DNA of 64,000 nucleotides. It comes from Gammaproteobacteria bacterium (GTDB taxonomy: Bacteria; Pseudomonadota; Gammaproteobacteria; Competibacterales; Competibacteraceae). The notes below the pieces were generated by a model, which saw nothing but the letters and a program-made list of their open reading frames with translations, was not told the DNA's origin and did no database searches. Each line of letters starts with the position of its first letter. Positions within the stretch are counted from its first letter, which is position 1. Made by a program: the position numbers and the translations under genes. Positions 44,556 to 53,548 of this stretch are shown here, in pieces. The stretch is taken from positions 1-64,000 of the forward strand of contig JACKNF010000004.1 in assembly GCA_024234995.1 (NCBI GenBank), read 5' to 3'.

Positions 44556-44694
44556 AGCAAAGTAGCAGCATTTGATCCTGTCAACTACGTTATGCAGTGA
44601 GTGTCAGGACGAAACCAGCGCACGCCTGCGAAACGGCAATGCGTCACCTGACCGATGAGAAGCTGAAAGCGGATATACCCGAATATACCGTGTA

Positions 44695-44707
44695 GTACTG
44701 ACAGTAC
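44695..44707. promoter_or_regulatory. GTACTG-A-CAGTAC palindrome before the sulfatase gene
   Basis: Perfect 6-base arms with one central base, 38 bases before ATG 44745; position fits an operator overlapping the promoter. Confidence 0.4.
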
Positions 44708-44744
44708 GTTATCTGTAAGCCAACGTGTAAAAGTGAGGTTCGCA

Positions 44745-46433
44745 ATGAAAGTGAAACCAAAACAAACTGCTCTACTGGGTATCGCAGTGCTGACCATGGT
44801 GGGGTTCACCATCGGCAGCGCGGCCGCTGCAGAAAACCCGAAGCCGAATATTCTCTTTATCGTAGCCGACGACCACGGCTACGGTGATATCGGCGCCTAC
44901 GGCGGCGGCGCAGGACGCGGCATGCCTACACCCAACCTCGACCGTATGGCGGACGAAGGTATGACGTTCTTTTCGTTTTACGCCCAGCCGAGTTGCACCC
45001 CAGGCCGGGCTGCGATGCAGACTGGACGGATTCCCAACCGCAGCGGGATGACGACAGTGGCCTTCCAGGGCCAAGGCGGCGGGTTGCCGAAAGCGGAATG
45101 GACGCTGGCTTCCGTTCTCAAGCAAGGCGGCTACCAAACCTATTTCACCGGCAAGTGGCATCTTGGCGAGGCAGACTACGCGCTGCCCAACGCGCAGGGC
45201 TACGACGAGATGAAATATGTGGGGTTGTACCACCTGAACGCCTACACCTACGGTGACCCGACCTGGTTCCCGGACATGGACCCGGAACTGCGGGCCATGT
45301 TCAACAAGGTCACCAAGGGGTCCCTCTCGGGCAAGGCGGGCGAGCCAGCCAAAGAAGACTTCAAGATCAACGGGCAGTACGTTAATGAACCTGGCAAGAA
45401 GGTCACACTGCACGGCATCGAATACCCCGATGGCGTGGTCGGTATTCCCTTCTTCGACGGCTATGTCGAGAAGGCAGCGGTTGAGTTCCTGGAAAAAGCG
45501 GCGAAAGATTCCAGCAAACCGTTCTTCATCAACGTCAACTTCATGAAGGTACACCAGCCGAACCTGCCAGCGCCGGAGTACGTGCATAAGTCACTTTCAA
45601 AGTCGAAATACGCCGACTCCGTCGTTGAGCTGGATGCGCGCGTCGGCCACATCATGGACAAGTTGCGTGAGCTGGGCCTCGACAAGAATACGCTGGTGTT
45701 CTACACGACTGACAATGGCGCTTGGCAGGACGTCTATCCAGATGCCGGTTATACCCCGTTCCGGGGCACCAAAGGCACGGTGCGCGAAGGCGGCAACCGG
45801 GTCCCGGCCATCGCGGTCTGGCCCGGCAAGATCAAGGCAGGCGTAAGGAACCACGACATTACCGGCGGTCTTGACCTGATGGCGACCTTTGCCTCGGTCG
45901 GTGGCGTGAAGCTTCCGGAGAAGGATCGCGAAGGCCAGCCGATCATCTTCGACAGCTATGACATCACCCCGGTCCTGTTCGGCACGGGCAAGGACCCGCG
46001 CACGACCTGGTTCTATTTCACCGAAAACGAACTCACGCCGGGCGCAGTGCGCGCTGGCCAGTACAAAGCCGTCTTCAACCTGCGCGGTGACGATGGGCAA
46101 GCGACCGGCGGCCTCGCGGTGGACAGCAACATCGGCTGGAAAGGCCCGGAGAAATACGTGGCCACGGCGCCCCAGATCTTCGACCTCTGGCAGGACCCGC
46201 AAGAGCGTTATGACATCTTCATGAACAACTACACTGAGCATACCTGGACACTGGTGACCTTCAACCAAGTGATGAGGGATCTGATGAAGACTTACATCGA
46301 GTATCCCCCGCGCAAGCTCCAGAGCGAGGTCTACACTGGCCCGATCACGATCTCGAATTATCAGAAATTCCAGTGGGTTCGTGATCAGTTAGGTAAGGAA
46401 GGCGTCGATCTCCCGATGCCGACTGGGAATTGA
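44745..46433 (+). CDS. Secreted type I sulfatase (arylsulfatase-like)
   Basis: A 562-residue periplasmic hydrolase of sulfate esters. Signal peptide MKVKPKQTALLGIAVLTMVG ... SAAAAE. The metal Asp pair is in FIVADDHGYGD, the formylglycine signature is CTPGRAAMQTGR (C84 from this start), and the catalytic Lys/His region is FTGKWHLG. Further metal ligands lie in FYTTDNGAWQD and the substrate Lys in FRGTKGTVREGG. Needs a formylglycine-generating enzyme, not encoded here. ATG 44745 with GAGG upstream is preferred. Heads a run of exported genes on the same strand. Confidence 0.92.
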   Translation: MKVKPKQTALLGIAVLTMVGFTIGSAAAAENPKPNILFIVADDHGYGDIGAYGGGAGRGMPTPNLDRMADEGMTFFSFYAQPSCTPGRAAMQTGRIPNRSGMTTVAFQGQGGGLPKAEWTLASVLKQGGYQTYFTGKWHLGEADYALPNAQGYDEMKYVGLYHLNAYTYGDPTWFPDMDPELRAMFNKVTKGSLSGKAGEPAKEDFKINGQYVNEPGKKVTLHGIEYPDGVVGIPFFDGYVEKAAVEFLEKAAKDSSKPFFINVNFMKVHQPNLPAPEYVHKSLSKSKYADSVVELDARVGHIMDKLRELGLDKNTLVFYTTDNGAWQDVYPDAGYTPFRGTKGTVREGGNRVPAIAVWPGKIKAGVRNHDITGGLDLMATFASVGGVKLPEKDREGQPIIFDSYDITPVLFGTGKDPRTTWFYFTENELTPGAVRAGQYKAVFNLRGDDGQATGGLAVDSNIGWKGPEKYVATAPQIFDLWQDPQERYDIFMNNYTEHTWTLVTFNQVMRDLMKTYIEYPPRKLQSEVYTGPITISNYQKFQWVRDQLGKEGVDLPMPTGN

Positions 46434-46440
46434 GCAAATG

Positions 46441-46463
46441 CCCCTCTCCTTCTGGGAGAGGGG
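46441..46463 (+). terminator. Hairpin after the sulfatase gene (no T-run)
   Basis: CCCCTCTCC-TTCTG-GGAGAGGGG, 7 bases after the stop. Lacking a U tract, it may protect or attenuate the transcript rather than end it. Confidence 0.45.
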
Positions 46464-46488
46464 GTAGAACGTTTTAGGCCCAAAGACG

Positions 46489-46530
46489 GAGGAATCCAGT
46501 CCGTCCGCGTGTTGACGCGGGCGATTCCTC
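46489..46530 (+). repeat. Two-tier intergenic hairpin before the HAD gene
   Basis: Outer stem GAGGAATC/GATTCCTC encloses an inner stem CCGCGT-GTTG-ACGCGG. Not a tRNA; a structured intergenic element. Confidence 0.5.
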
Positions 46531-46568
46531 TACGGGGTAGTCCGCAAGCTCATAGATGAGAGGAATCC

Positions 46569-47573
46569 ATGAAACCAGGCAGCAGCAAACACATCCTTAT
46601 CTGCATGATCGCCAGCGCGCTCGCCTTTGCCGCGATGGCTGCTCGCGCTGCCGACCCGCTCCCTTCCTGGCAAGAAGGACCAGCGAAACAGGCCATCGTG
46701 GCGTTTGTCGCCAAGGTCACAAAGGAGCATTCGCCCGATTTCGTACCGATCCCTGAACGTATCGCCACATTCGATAACGATGGCACGCTTTGGGCCGAGC
46801 AACCGATGTATTTTCAGCTCCTGTTCGCGCTCGATCGTGTGAAGGCGCTCGCGCCCCAGCATCCTGAATGGAAGGATCAGGAACCGTTCGCTTCCTTGCT
46901 CAAGGGCGACGTGAAAAGCGCGCTGGAAGGCGGTGAGAAAGCCATCGCTGAGATCGTCATGGCCACCCATGCCGGAATGACCACGGCAGAATTCGAAAAA
47001 ACGGTGAAAGATTGGCTTGCCACGGCAAAACATCCCAAAACCGGCCAGCCTTATACCGGGATGGTGTATCAGCCCATGCTCGAACTGCTGACCTACCTGC
47101 GCGAACATCATTTCAAAACCTTTATCGTGTCCGGCGGCGGCATCGAGTTCATGCGGCCGTGGACCGAGAAAGTCTATGGTATCCCGCCCGAACAGGTGGT
47201 GGGCAGCAGCATCAAAACGAAGTACGAATTGCGCGACGGCAAACCGGTGCTCATGCGCCTGCCGGAACTGAACTTCATCGACGACAAAGCCGGCAAACCG
47301 GCCGGTATCAATTCGCATATCGGCCGCCGGCCTATCGCCGCGTTTGGCAATTCGGACGGTGACCAGCAGATGCTGGAATGGACACAAGCCGGCGGCGGCG
47401 CACGGCTGATGATGCTGGTGCATCACGACGACGATGAACGCGAGTGGGCCTACGGCGCGGCGTCAAAGGTCGGCACATTCAGCGGCACGCTCATGGCCGA
47501 AGCGAAGCAGCAAGGCTGGGTCGTTATCAGCATGAAGCACGACTGGAAACGGATCTTCACGTTTGAGCCATAA
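46569..47573 (+). CDS. Exported HAD-family phosphatase (phosphoserine-phosphatase-like)
   Basis: A 334-residue periplasmic protein. Signal peptide ILICMIASALAFAAMAARAA. HAD motifs: I ATFDNDGTLWAEQ, II FIVSGGGIEFMRPW, III Lys near KTKYELRDGK, IV FGNSDGDQQML. Relatives of this type are often encoded beside secreted sulfatases, as here, though substrate is unknown. It follows the sulfatase by 135 bases including two hairpins. Confidence 0.87.
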   Translation: MKPGSSKHILICMIASALAFAAMAARAADPLPSWQEGPAKQAIVAFVAKVTKEHSPDFVPIPERIATFDNDGTLWAEQPMYFQLLFALDRVKALAPQHPEWKDQEPFASLLKGDVKSALEGGEKAIAEIVMATHAGMTTAEFEKTVKDWLATAKHPKTGQPYTGMVYQPMLELLTYLREHHFKTFIVSGGGIEFMRPWTEKVYGIPPEQVVGSSIKTKYELRDGKPVLMRLPELNFIDDKAGKPAGINSHIGRRPIAAFGNSDGDQQMLEWTQAGGGARLMMLVHHDDDEREWAYGAASKVGTFSGTLMAEAKQQGWVVISMKHDWKRIFTFEP

Positions 47574-47647
47574 GGTAAAACGTCAAAGTCAAACCGTTCC
47601 TATTGAGATTCAGATCCCCGATGCACTTTAACGGAAGGAGAAACAAG

Positions 47648-48100
47648 ATGATGAAGAATATTCGCAAAATAACCGGTCCTGTTATGCTGAGCACCTTGCT
47701 TCTGGCAGGAGGACTCGCCTTAGCGGCAGATGCCAAAAAACCCTCCGGAACTGTCACAATCGACGAGACGCAATTTGCCTTTATTGTGGGCGGCAGCGTT
47801 GGCGGCGGCTCACTGACGTTTCATGGCAAGGAGCATGCCTTCAAAATTGGCGGTCTGACCGCCGGCGCGAATGTAGGGGTTTCCAAAATGAGCGCGGCCG
47901 GCGAAGTGTATGACTTGCAGGATATCTCAAAATTTCCTGGGACCTACACCAAATTGGATGTAGGCATTGCGCTGGGCGGGGGTGTGGGCGGATTGCGGCT
48001 CAAAAATGAAAATGGCGTGATCATGCGTCTGGAGTCGCGAACTCAGGGCTTACAACTAAATGTGGGGTCCGCCAGTGGTATTAAGGTTACGATGGAGTAG
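47648..48100 (+). CDS. Exported DUF1134/EipA-like protein
   Basis: A 150-residue secreted protein. Signal peptide MMKNIRKITGPVMLSTLLLA ... ALAAD. The mature part is Gly-rich with repeating short strands (GTVTIDETQFAFIVGGSVGG; KIGGLTAGANVGVSKMSAAG; DVGIALGGGVGGLRLKN), resembling DUF1134/EipA or Ysc84-type folds linked to envelope integrity. ATG 47648 with AAGGAG at 7 bases. Function in the sulfatase cluster unknown. Confidence 0.7.
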   Translation: MMKNIRKITGPVMLSTLLLAGGLALAADAKKPSGTVTIDETQFAFIVGGSVGGGSLTFHGKEHAFKIGGLTAGANVGVSKMSAAGEVYDLQDISKFPGTYTKLDVGIALGGGVGGLRLKNENGVIMRLESRTQGLQLNVGSASGIKVTME

Positions 48101-48198
48101 CTTAAATACGCACTGAACAGGAGTTGCCAATGGTAATACGGCTGGCAGCTCCTGCCATCCGGGTATTTAATATCCCATAACCTGTACAGAAAAACTCC

Positions 48199-48999
48199 AT
48201 GAGCGCCAAAACGATAGGTGTTCTTTTTAAGATAGCAGCATTAGTCTTTTTGTTAGAGGGTGAAGCATTCGCTCAGAATGAATCGAATGCGGCTGCTCAG
48301 GCCAATAATCCACTGGCCAACATGACGGCTTTCAATATTCAAGACTATTACATAGGTGCGCTGACAGAGCCGGATGTGTCGGCTAATCAAGCCTGGTTTC
48401 GTTTTGCCAAGCCGTTCTCTGTGTCAGAAACTCACTGGTTATTGCGGGCTTCATTGCCAGTTAACACCTTCCCCACGTCCCCTCATGGCGATAAAGAAAC
48501 CGGTACCGGTGATTTTAATGTGTTTGCAGCTTACCTAATCGATACGGGTAATCCAGCCATCAGCTTCGGTTTTGGCCCGCAAATGACGCTGCCGGCTGCG
48601 AGTAAAGATGAATTAGGCAGCGGAAAGTGGTCAGCCGGTTTTGCAAACGTGCTATTCAACGCAAGTTCACCCGGATTTCAATACGGTTATCTGTTGACTT
48701 GGCAAGCGAGTTTTGCCGGCGACGATGATAGGGAAGATGTAAATATTTTAGCATTTCAGCCGTTTGCATTTTATCAGCTCGGCGGTGGAACCTACCTGCG
48801 CGCCGCACCGATCTGGGCCTATAACCTGAAAACCGACGATTACAGCGTGCCACTGGGAGTTGGCATTGGCCAAGTCATAAAAAAGGGTAAAACGGTTTAT
48901 AACATTTTTGCAGAACCTCAATTTTCTGTTGCAGACGATGGGCCAGGGCAACCGGAGTGGCAAATTTTCCTCGGCTTTAACATGCAATTTTTAAATTGA
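48199..48999 (+). CDS. Outer-membrane beta-barrel protein (transporter-like, 'neuromedin U' family)
   Basis: A 266-residue exported protein. Signal peptide ends AFAQN. Alternating hydrophobic strands with aromatic girdles (WFRFAKPFSVSETHWLLRAS; FGFGPQMTLPAASKD; YLRAAPIWAYNLKTDDY) and a C-terminal aromatic strand (EWQIFLGFNMQFLN) indicate a 12-strand type barrel. This annotation-named 'neuromedin U' family often accompanies sulfatases in marine and wastewater bacteria. Likely uptake or export of cluster substrates (inference). Confidence 0.7.
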   Translation: MSAKTIGVLFKIAALVFLLEGEAFAQNESNAAAQANNPLANMTAFNIQDYYIGALTEPDVSANQAWFRFAKPFSVSETHWLLRASLPVNTFPTSPHGDKETGTGDFNVFAAYLIDTGNPAISFGFGPQMTLPAASKDELGSGKWSAGFANVLFNASSPGFQYGYLLTWQASFAGDDDREDVNILAFQPFAFYQLGGGTYLRAAPIWAYNLKTDDYSVPLGVGIGQVIKKGKTVYNIFAEPQFSVADDGPGQPEWQIFLGFNMQFLN

Positions 49000-49038
49000 T
49001 TTGGAGAGCAGCGTTTGGCGAAGAGACAAGGAATTTAC

Positions 49039-50271
49039 ATGAAAACTGGTAAACTAGGTTTTGTCATAATAGCTGCCGTGCTAAGCGCCAATACCAGCGC
49101 CAGCGGCCTGTATTTATACGAAATTGGCACCGAAGATGTCGGACTGGCGGCCGCAGGCGCAGCCGCCCGCGCGCAGGACGCTTCCACCATCGCGTTCAAT
49201 CCGGCCGGCATGGCCCGGCTCGACGAGGATCAGCTGACCATCGGCGCACAGGCGCTGTATGGCAGCGTGGATTATCAATTGGACGGCACGGGCGCTCTGC
49301 AAGGCAACAGTCCTGGCAACGTCGTCGGTTGGTTCCCAGGTCTCAGCACCTTTTACAGCCATCGCGTTAACAGCCGTCTCAGGCTCGGCATCGGTCTCTA
49401 CGGCAACTTTGGCCTTGGCCTGCAGTTCGGTGATTGGGCCGGCAGCCAACTAATCAAAGATAGCGCACTGATTGCCCTGACGACACAGCCTACGGTGGCC
49501 TACCGCTTCAACGATCAGTGGTCGCTGGGGTTGGGGGTCGGCCTCAACTACGGCTTGTTCTCGCTCAAGCGCGACAGCATCAGTGGTGAACAAAAACTCG
49601 ATGACCACGACTGGGCTATCAACGGCAAGATCGGCGTGTTGTATGAACCCAGCCCGGCAACCCGCTTTGGCCTTGCCTACACCAGCAAGACCGATTACAA
49701 CTACCAAGTGTCCACGGACATCACGTTGACCTATGCGATTTCAAACCCGATTCTAGGACAACCGGGTTTAACGTTCACCCGGACCTTTGCCCTGCCTCTT
49801 GATGGCATGGTGGATACACCGCAGCAATTGATGGTTAGCCTGTTTCATCAGATCAACTCAGACTGGGCCATTCTAGCGAATGTGGGCTGGCAAGACTGGA
49901 GCGCCTTCAATGACAACGCAATTTTCGCCGCCAACCGGGAAATTCCGGGAAATAACCGGTTACAAGACACCTGGCATGTGGCGCTCGGGGTACAGCACCA
50001 TGTTAACGAAGATCTGCGCCTCAATACTGGAATAGCCTACGATTCCAGTTTCTATAAAAATCAAAGCAACACTTCCCTCACCATGCCGTCTGGGGATGCA
50101 TGGCGCTTTGGTGTCGGCGCACAATACCAGCTCGATAAGAATTCCAGTCTGGGCACAGCCTTCGAATATCTTCAAATGGAGAAATCCAGCGTACCGGATA
50201 TTCTGCTCAGCGGCAATTACGACACACCAAAGCTTTATTTCTTTACCGCAAATTACAGCTACCGCTTTTAA
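49039..50271 (+). CDS. FadL/TodX-family outer-membrane transporter
   Basis: A 410-residue outer-membrane channel for hydrophobic compounds. Signal peptide MKTGKLGFVIIAAVLSANTS. The N-terminal hatch carries the family signature: GLYLYEIGTEDVGLAAAGAA then ARAQDASTIAFNPAGMARL. A 14-strand barrel ends in YFFTANYSYRF with terminal Phe. ATG 49039 (AAGGA upstream) over the in-frame TTG 49015. FadL relatives carry fatty acids or aromatic hydrocarbons, so the cluster may process sulfated lipids or aromatics. Confidence 0.9.
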   Translation: MKTGKLGFVIIAAVLSANTSASGLYLYEIGTEDVGLAAAGAAARAQDASTIAFNPAGMARLDEDQLTIGAQALYGSVDYQLDGTGALQGNSPGNVVGWFPGLSTFYSHRVNSRLRLGIGLYGNFGLGLQFGDWAGSQLIKDSALIALTTQPTVAYRFNDQWSLGLGVGLNYGLFSLKRDSISGEQKLDDHDWAINGKIGVLYEPSPATRFGLAYTSKTDYNYQVSTDITLTYAISNPILGQPGLTFTRTFALPLDGMVDTPQQLMVSLFHQINSDWAILANVGWQDWSAFNDNAIFAANREIPGNNRLQDTWHVALGVQHHVNEDLRLNTGIAYDSSFYKNQSNTSLTMPSGDAWRFGVGAQYQLDKNSSLGTAFEYLQMEKSSVPDILLSGNYDTPKLYFFTANYSYRF

Positions 50272-50324
50272 CTTCGAGGGAGAGATGCCAGCCCGGAAGC
50301 TAGATTAATCAGAAGATACCTGAT

Positions 50325-52829
50325 ATGAAAAAACCTTTAATCGCTATAAGCTGCCTGGCCCTGCTGAATAGAATTTCTTTTAGGATGTTAAAAAAGTTAG
50401 CAATTTTTTCGATTGCCATAATCACTCTTGCATTGCTTGGCGATGGGATGCCGGTATTTTTCCCCGCCCATGCTGACACTGAACCAGCGGAACCCTTGCC
50501 GGTCCGCTTGCCGGAGCGTCATCTGCCGGTTACCCCTGACAGCGGCTACACCGGCGCGCAAAGCTGCGTAGAATGCCATGCGCACGAATACCTGCACTGG
50601 AAAAATTCGCAGCATGCGAAGGCCATGCAGCCTGCCAGCGAATCGGCCATCCTCGGCAATTTCGAGGATGCATCCTTTACTTATAACGGTATTGCCTCCA
50701 CCTTCTTCCGCCGCGACGGCAAATTCATGGTGCGTACCGACGGGCCGGACGGACAGTTGCAAGATTACGAAATTGCCTACACCTTTGGCGTATATCCCTT
50801 GCAGCAGTACCTGATCGGCTTTCCCGATGGCCGCTATCAGGCGCTGGGCATCGCCTGGGACAGCCGCCCGAAGGAGCAAGGCGGACAACGCTGGTTCCAT
50901 CTCTATCCGGGCCAGAACCTGACGCATAAGGACCCTCTACACTGGACCGGTTTGCAGCAGAACTGGAACTACATGTGCGCCGAATGTCATTCCACGAATC
51001 TGCGTAAGAATTACGATCCGAAGCTGAACCGCTTTAACACCACCTGGTCCGAAATCAACGTCGCCTGCGAAGCCTGCCATGGTCCTGGCGCCGGTCACCT
51101 TGCCTGGGCCAGGAAGGAAGGGGATTGGCAAAAGCTGAACTCCACCAAAGGCCTGGCCATCGCCCTCGACGAGCGGTACGGCTTGCAATTTCAGTTACGC
51201 GCGCTGGCCATGAAAGGGCTGGATCTGGTAACCCCCTTCTTGAACCCCAAACCCGATGTCCTTTGGACGGCGGCCACACAAGCGGCTGCAAACAGTGCCC
51301 CAGCTATTACACCGCGTCCGCCTAACCGCGAACTGGAGTTGTGTGCCCGTTGTCACTCGCGGCGCGGACAATTCTGGGAGGATTATGTTTTTGGCCAATC
51401 GTTGCTGGATACTCACCGTTTGTCGCTGCTGACGCCGGACCTCTACTACCCCGACGGCCAGATGAAAGATGAAGTGTTCAACCATGGTTCTTTCCTGCAA
51501 AGCAAAATGCAGGCGAAAGGAGTGAGTTGCAGCGACTGCCACGAACCTCACAGCGGCAAATTGCGTGCAACAGGAGGCAAAGTCTGTTTGCAATGCCACC
51601 TTGCGGCGAAATACGAATCACCGCAGCACCATTTTCACCCGGCCGGCACCAGAGGCGTGGACTGTATATCCTGTCATGCGCCCACCACCACCTACATGGT
51701 GGTGGACCCGCGCCACGATCACAGCTTCCGTATTCCCCGCCCGGATTTAACCATGAAACTGGATGTGCCCAACGCCTGCAATCGTTGTCATGAAGATCGA
51801 TCGGCCGAATGGGCAGCAAAGCAGATCCGGAAGTGGTACGGTCAACCCTTGCCGGGTCATCAACAATTCGCTGAGGCGCTACATGCCGGATATACCGGAG
51901 CAGCTGGCGCACAGGAGCTGTTGTTGGCCCTGATCAAAAATCAAGAGCAACCCAACATCGCCCGTGCCACCGGAGCAACGTTACTGGGTGAACGGCTCAA
52001 CTCTACTGGATTCGAGGCGCTTCGCCCGCTGTTGACCGATCCCGATCCATTGTTGCGCAGTGCGGCGGCGCGAGCGATGGTGACGGTGCGACCGGAATTG
52101 AAGGTTCAACACCTGGTACCGCTTTTGAACGACCCCGTGCGGCTGGTTCGAATCGATGCAGCACAGACCTTGGCCAGCGTGCCAAAAGCAATGCTCACTG
52201 AGAATCAGCGCCAAGCGATCCAGCGGGGTGTGGCAGAATACGTTGCTGCCGAAATGGTCAACGCCAACCGTCCGGAGTCATATCTCAACATCGGGCTGAT
52301 TCACATCACCCAAGGCGAGTTCGGCCAGGCAGAAGCCACCTACCGCTCTGCCCTCACTCTACAGCCCGCCTTTACTCAGGCAGCGGTCAATCTCGCTGAT
52401 CTGTACCGGATTCAGGGCCGTGATGGGGATGGCGAAAAGATCTTGCGCCAAGCATTGGAACTCGATCCAAAAAGCGCCGCTACGCACCATGCATTGGGCT
52501 TGCTGCTGATTCGCCAGAAACACCTGCCGGAAGCCCTGAGCGCATTGGCGGAAGCCGCCCGCTTGGGTGAAGACAACCCGCGTTACGGCTATGTGTACGC
52601 GGTGGCGCTAAACAGTACCGGCCAAGGATCGAAGGCGATTCAGGAACTGGAGACAGTGTTGGCCAAACATCCCAATGACCGTGAAACTCTCATGGCGTTG
52701 GCGGCATTCCAGCGCGATGCGGGGAATTTGGGCGCGGCGCGAGATTACATGCACCAGCTAGTAGCGCTGGAACCGGAGAATCCTGAGGTGCAGGCACTGC
52801 TCCGGCAACTGGAGGGAACGAGACGTTAG
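50325..52829 (+). CDS. Octaheme cytochrome c with HEAT-like and TPR repeats
   Basis: An 834-residue exported protein with eight CxxCH heme motifs in order: CVECH, CAECH, CEACH, CARCH, CSDCH, CLQCH, CISCH, CNRCH. The heme part (about 60-500) resembles cytochrome c554/multiheme proteins; one late motif precedes KLDVPNACNRCHEDRSAEWA. It is followed by HEAT-like repeats (about 520-630) and then TPR repeats (SYLNIGLIHITQGEFGQAEA ... ATHHALGLLLIRQKHLPEAL). Signal sequence from ATG 50325 or 50385. Probably a periplasmic or outer-surface electron carrier; needs cytochrome c maturation encoded elsewhere. Last gene of the sulfatase cluster. Confidence 0.9.
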   Translation: MKKPLIAISCLALLNRISFRMLKKLAIFSIAIITLALLGDGMPVFFPAHADTEPAEPLPVRLPERHLPVTPDSGYTGAQSCVECHAHEYLHWKNSQHAKAMQPASESAILGNFEDASFTYNGIASTFFRRDGKFMVRTDGPDGQLQDYEIAYTFGVYPLQQYLIGFPDGRYQALGIAWDSRPKEQGGQRWFHLYPGQNLTHKDPLHWTGLQQNWNYMCAECHSTNLRKNYDPKLNRFNTTWSEINVACEACHGPGAGHLAWARKEGDWQKLNSTKGLAIALDERYGLQFQLRALAMKGLDLVTPFLNPKPDVLWTAATQAAANSAPAITPRPPNRELELCARCHSRRGQFWEDYVFGQSLLDTHRLSLLTPDLYYPDGQMKDEVFNHGSFLQSKMQAKGVSCSDCHEPHSGKLRATGGKVCLQCHLAAKYESPQHHFHPAGTRGVDCISCHAPTTTYMVVDPRHDHSFRIPRPDLTMKLDVPNACNRCHEDRSAEWAAKQIRKWYGQPLPGHQQFAEALHAGYTGAAGAQELLLALIKNQEQPNIARATGATLLGERLNSTGFEALRPLLTDPDPLLRSAAARAMVTVRPELKVQHLVPLLNDPVRLVRIDAAQTLASVPKAMLTENQRQAIQRGVAEYVAAEMVNANRPESYLNIGLIHITQGEFGQAEATYRSALTLQPAFTQAAVNLADLYRIQGRDGDGEKILRQALELDPKSAATHHALGLLLIRQKHLPEALSALAEAARLGEDNPRYGYVYAVALNSTGQGSKAIQELETVLAKHPNDRETLMALAAFQRDAGNLGAARDYMHQLVALEPENPEVQALLRQLEGTRR

Positions 52830-53178
52830 ACCCTAGCATCAGAGGGTACTGTCAAGTTAACGGGCATTAAATGGCAAGTTTCGCCTGTTTCCATCACCAG
52901 GGCTTAAACAATCAAGCGAGAGTCTCGCATCAGTCGGCCCGCCAGCAAGAACGCCAGATGCGCGGCTTTAAATCTGCGAACCAGGCGCAACATGTTTTGC
53001 CGGTCCATGCACCCATTCGGTAATGATTTGCATATCAAATAACGCTACGCTCATTAAGCGTTATTGATTCCTTGACCTAATTGAACAGGTTGTGTTGTGC
53101 CCTCAAGAGCTTTGCCGCACAGCTTGCGCGGCAAAGCCGGAATGACCGGCGAAAGAGGGTCTGTGGACAGGGTTGCTC
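52830..53178. other. Intergenic region with hairpin
   Basis: About 350 bases, no gene supported. A 10-base perfect hairpin GCTTTGCCGC (53109-53118)/GCGGCAAAGC (53128-53137) lies between the octaheme gene and the minus-strand small genes; it could terminate or stabilise transcripts from either side. Confidence 0.5.
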
Positions 53179-53313
53179 TCATGATGGGATGACTGCTACC
53201 ACCACGGTGCGGCGGGTCGCATCCCAATATAAACAAAGTCCCTGATGGGCCAAGATCGCGGCCAGATCCACTAACCGCATGGCGGAAGATACGGGAAAGC
53301 CTAGATTGCTCAT
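53179..53313 (-). CDS. Small hypothetical protein (44 aa)
   Basis: ATG 53313 with GGAG 9 bases upstream; encodes MSNLGFPVSSAMRLVDLAAI, then LAHQGLCLYWDATRRTVVVA and VIPS. Compact alpha-beta look, no family recognised. It starts 19 bases after the stop of the next small gene and is probably cotranscribed. Confidence 0.5.
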   Translation of the reverse strand: MSNLGFPVSSAMRLVDLAAILAHQGLCLYWDATRRTVVVAVIPS

Positions 53314-53332
53314 CGCATGACTCCGGTTCAAG

Positions 53333-53548
53333 TTAGACTGCTTGGGCAGTGAAGGAGGAGAGATGCGTGGACTCGTCCCAGACTTCTTTCATCGCCTCTT
53401 GCGCCACGCGCTCAATTTGCCTTGCCTCCAGCGCCATACGTGCTGCCATGCGCCGCAGTAATGCCGGGTTGATGCGCTCGGGTTGACGGGAAGGCCGGGG
53501 GCCTGAAGCGAAAGAGAAAGGTTCTCTGGCTAGCGTATTTTGAGGCAT
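53333..53548 (-). CDS. Small hypothetical protein (71 aa)
   Basis: ATG 53548 preceded by AGGAG at 9 bases. Basic, helical protein: PSRQPERINPALLRRMAARM, ALEARQIERVAQEAMKEVWD. No family recognised. Pairs with the 44-residue gene downstream. The same strand 1.6 kb upstream carries the ProQ/FinO gene, but linkage is not shown. Confidence 0.55.
   Translation of the reverse strand: MPQNTLAREPFSFASGPRPSRQPERINPALLRRMAARMALEARQIERVAQEAMKEVWDESTHLSSFTAQAV

Noticed and set aside
44772..45587. 271-codon frame antisense to the sulfatase
   Set aside because: Shadow frame; no motif, no ribosome-binding site.
46489..46530. tRNA or small structured RNA gene
   Set aside because: Only two nested stems, no T-loop or anticodon arm.
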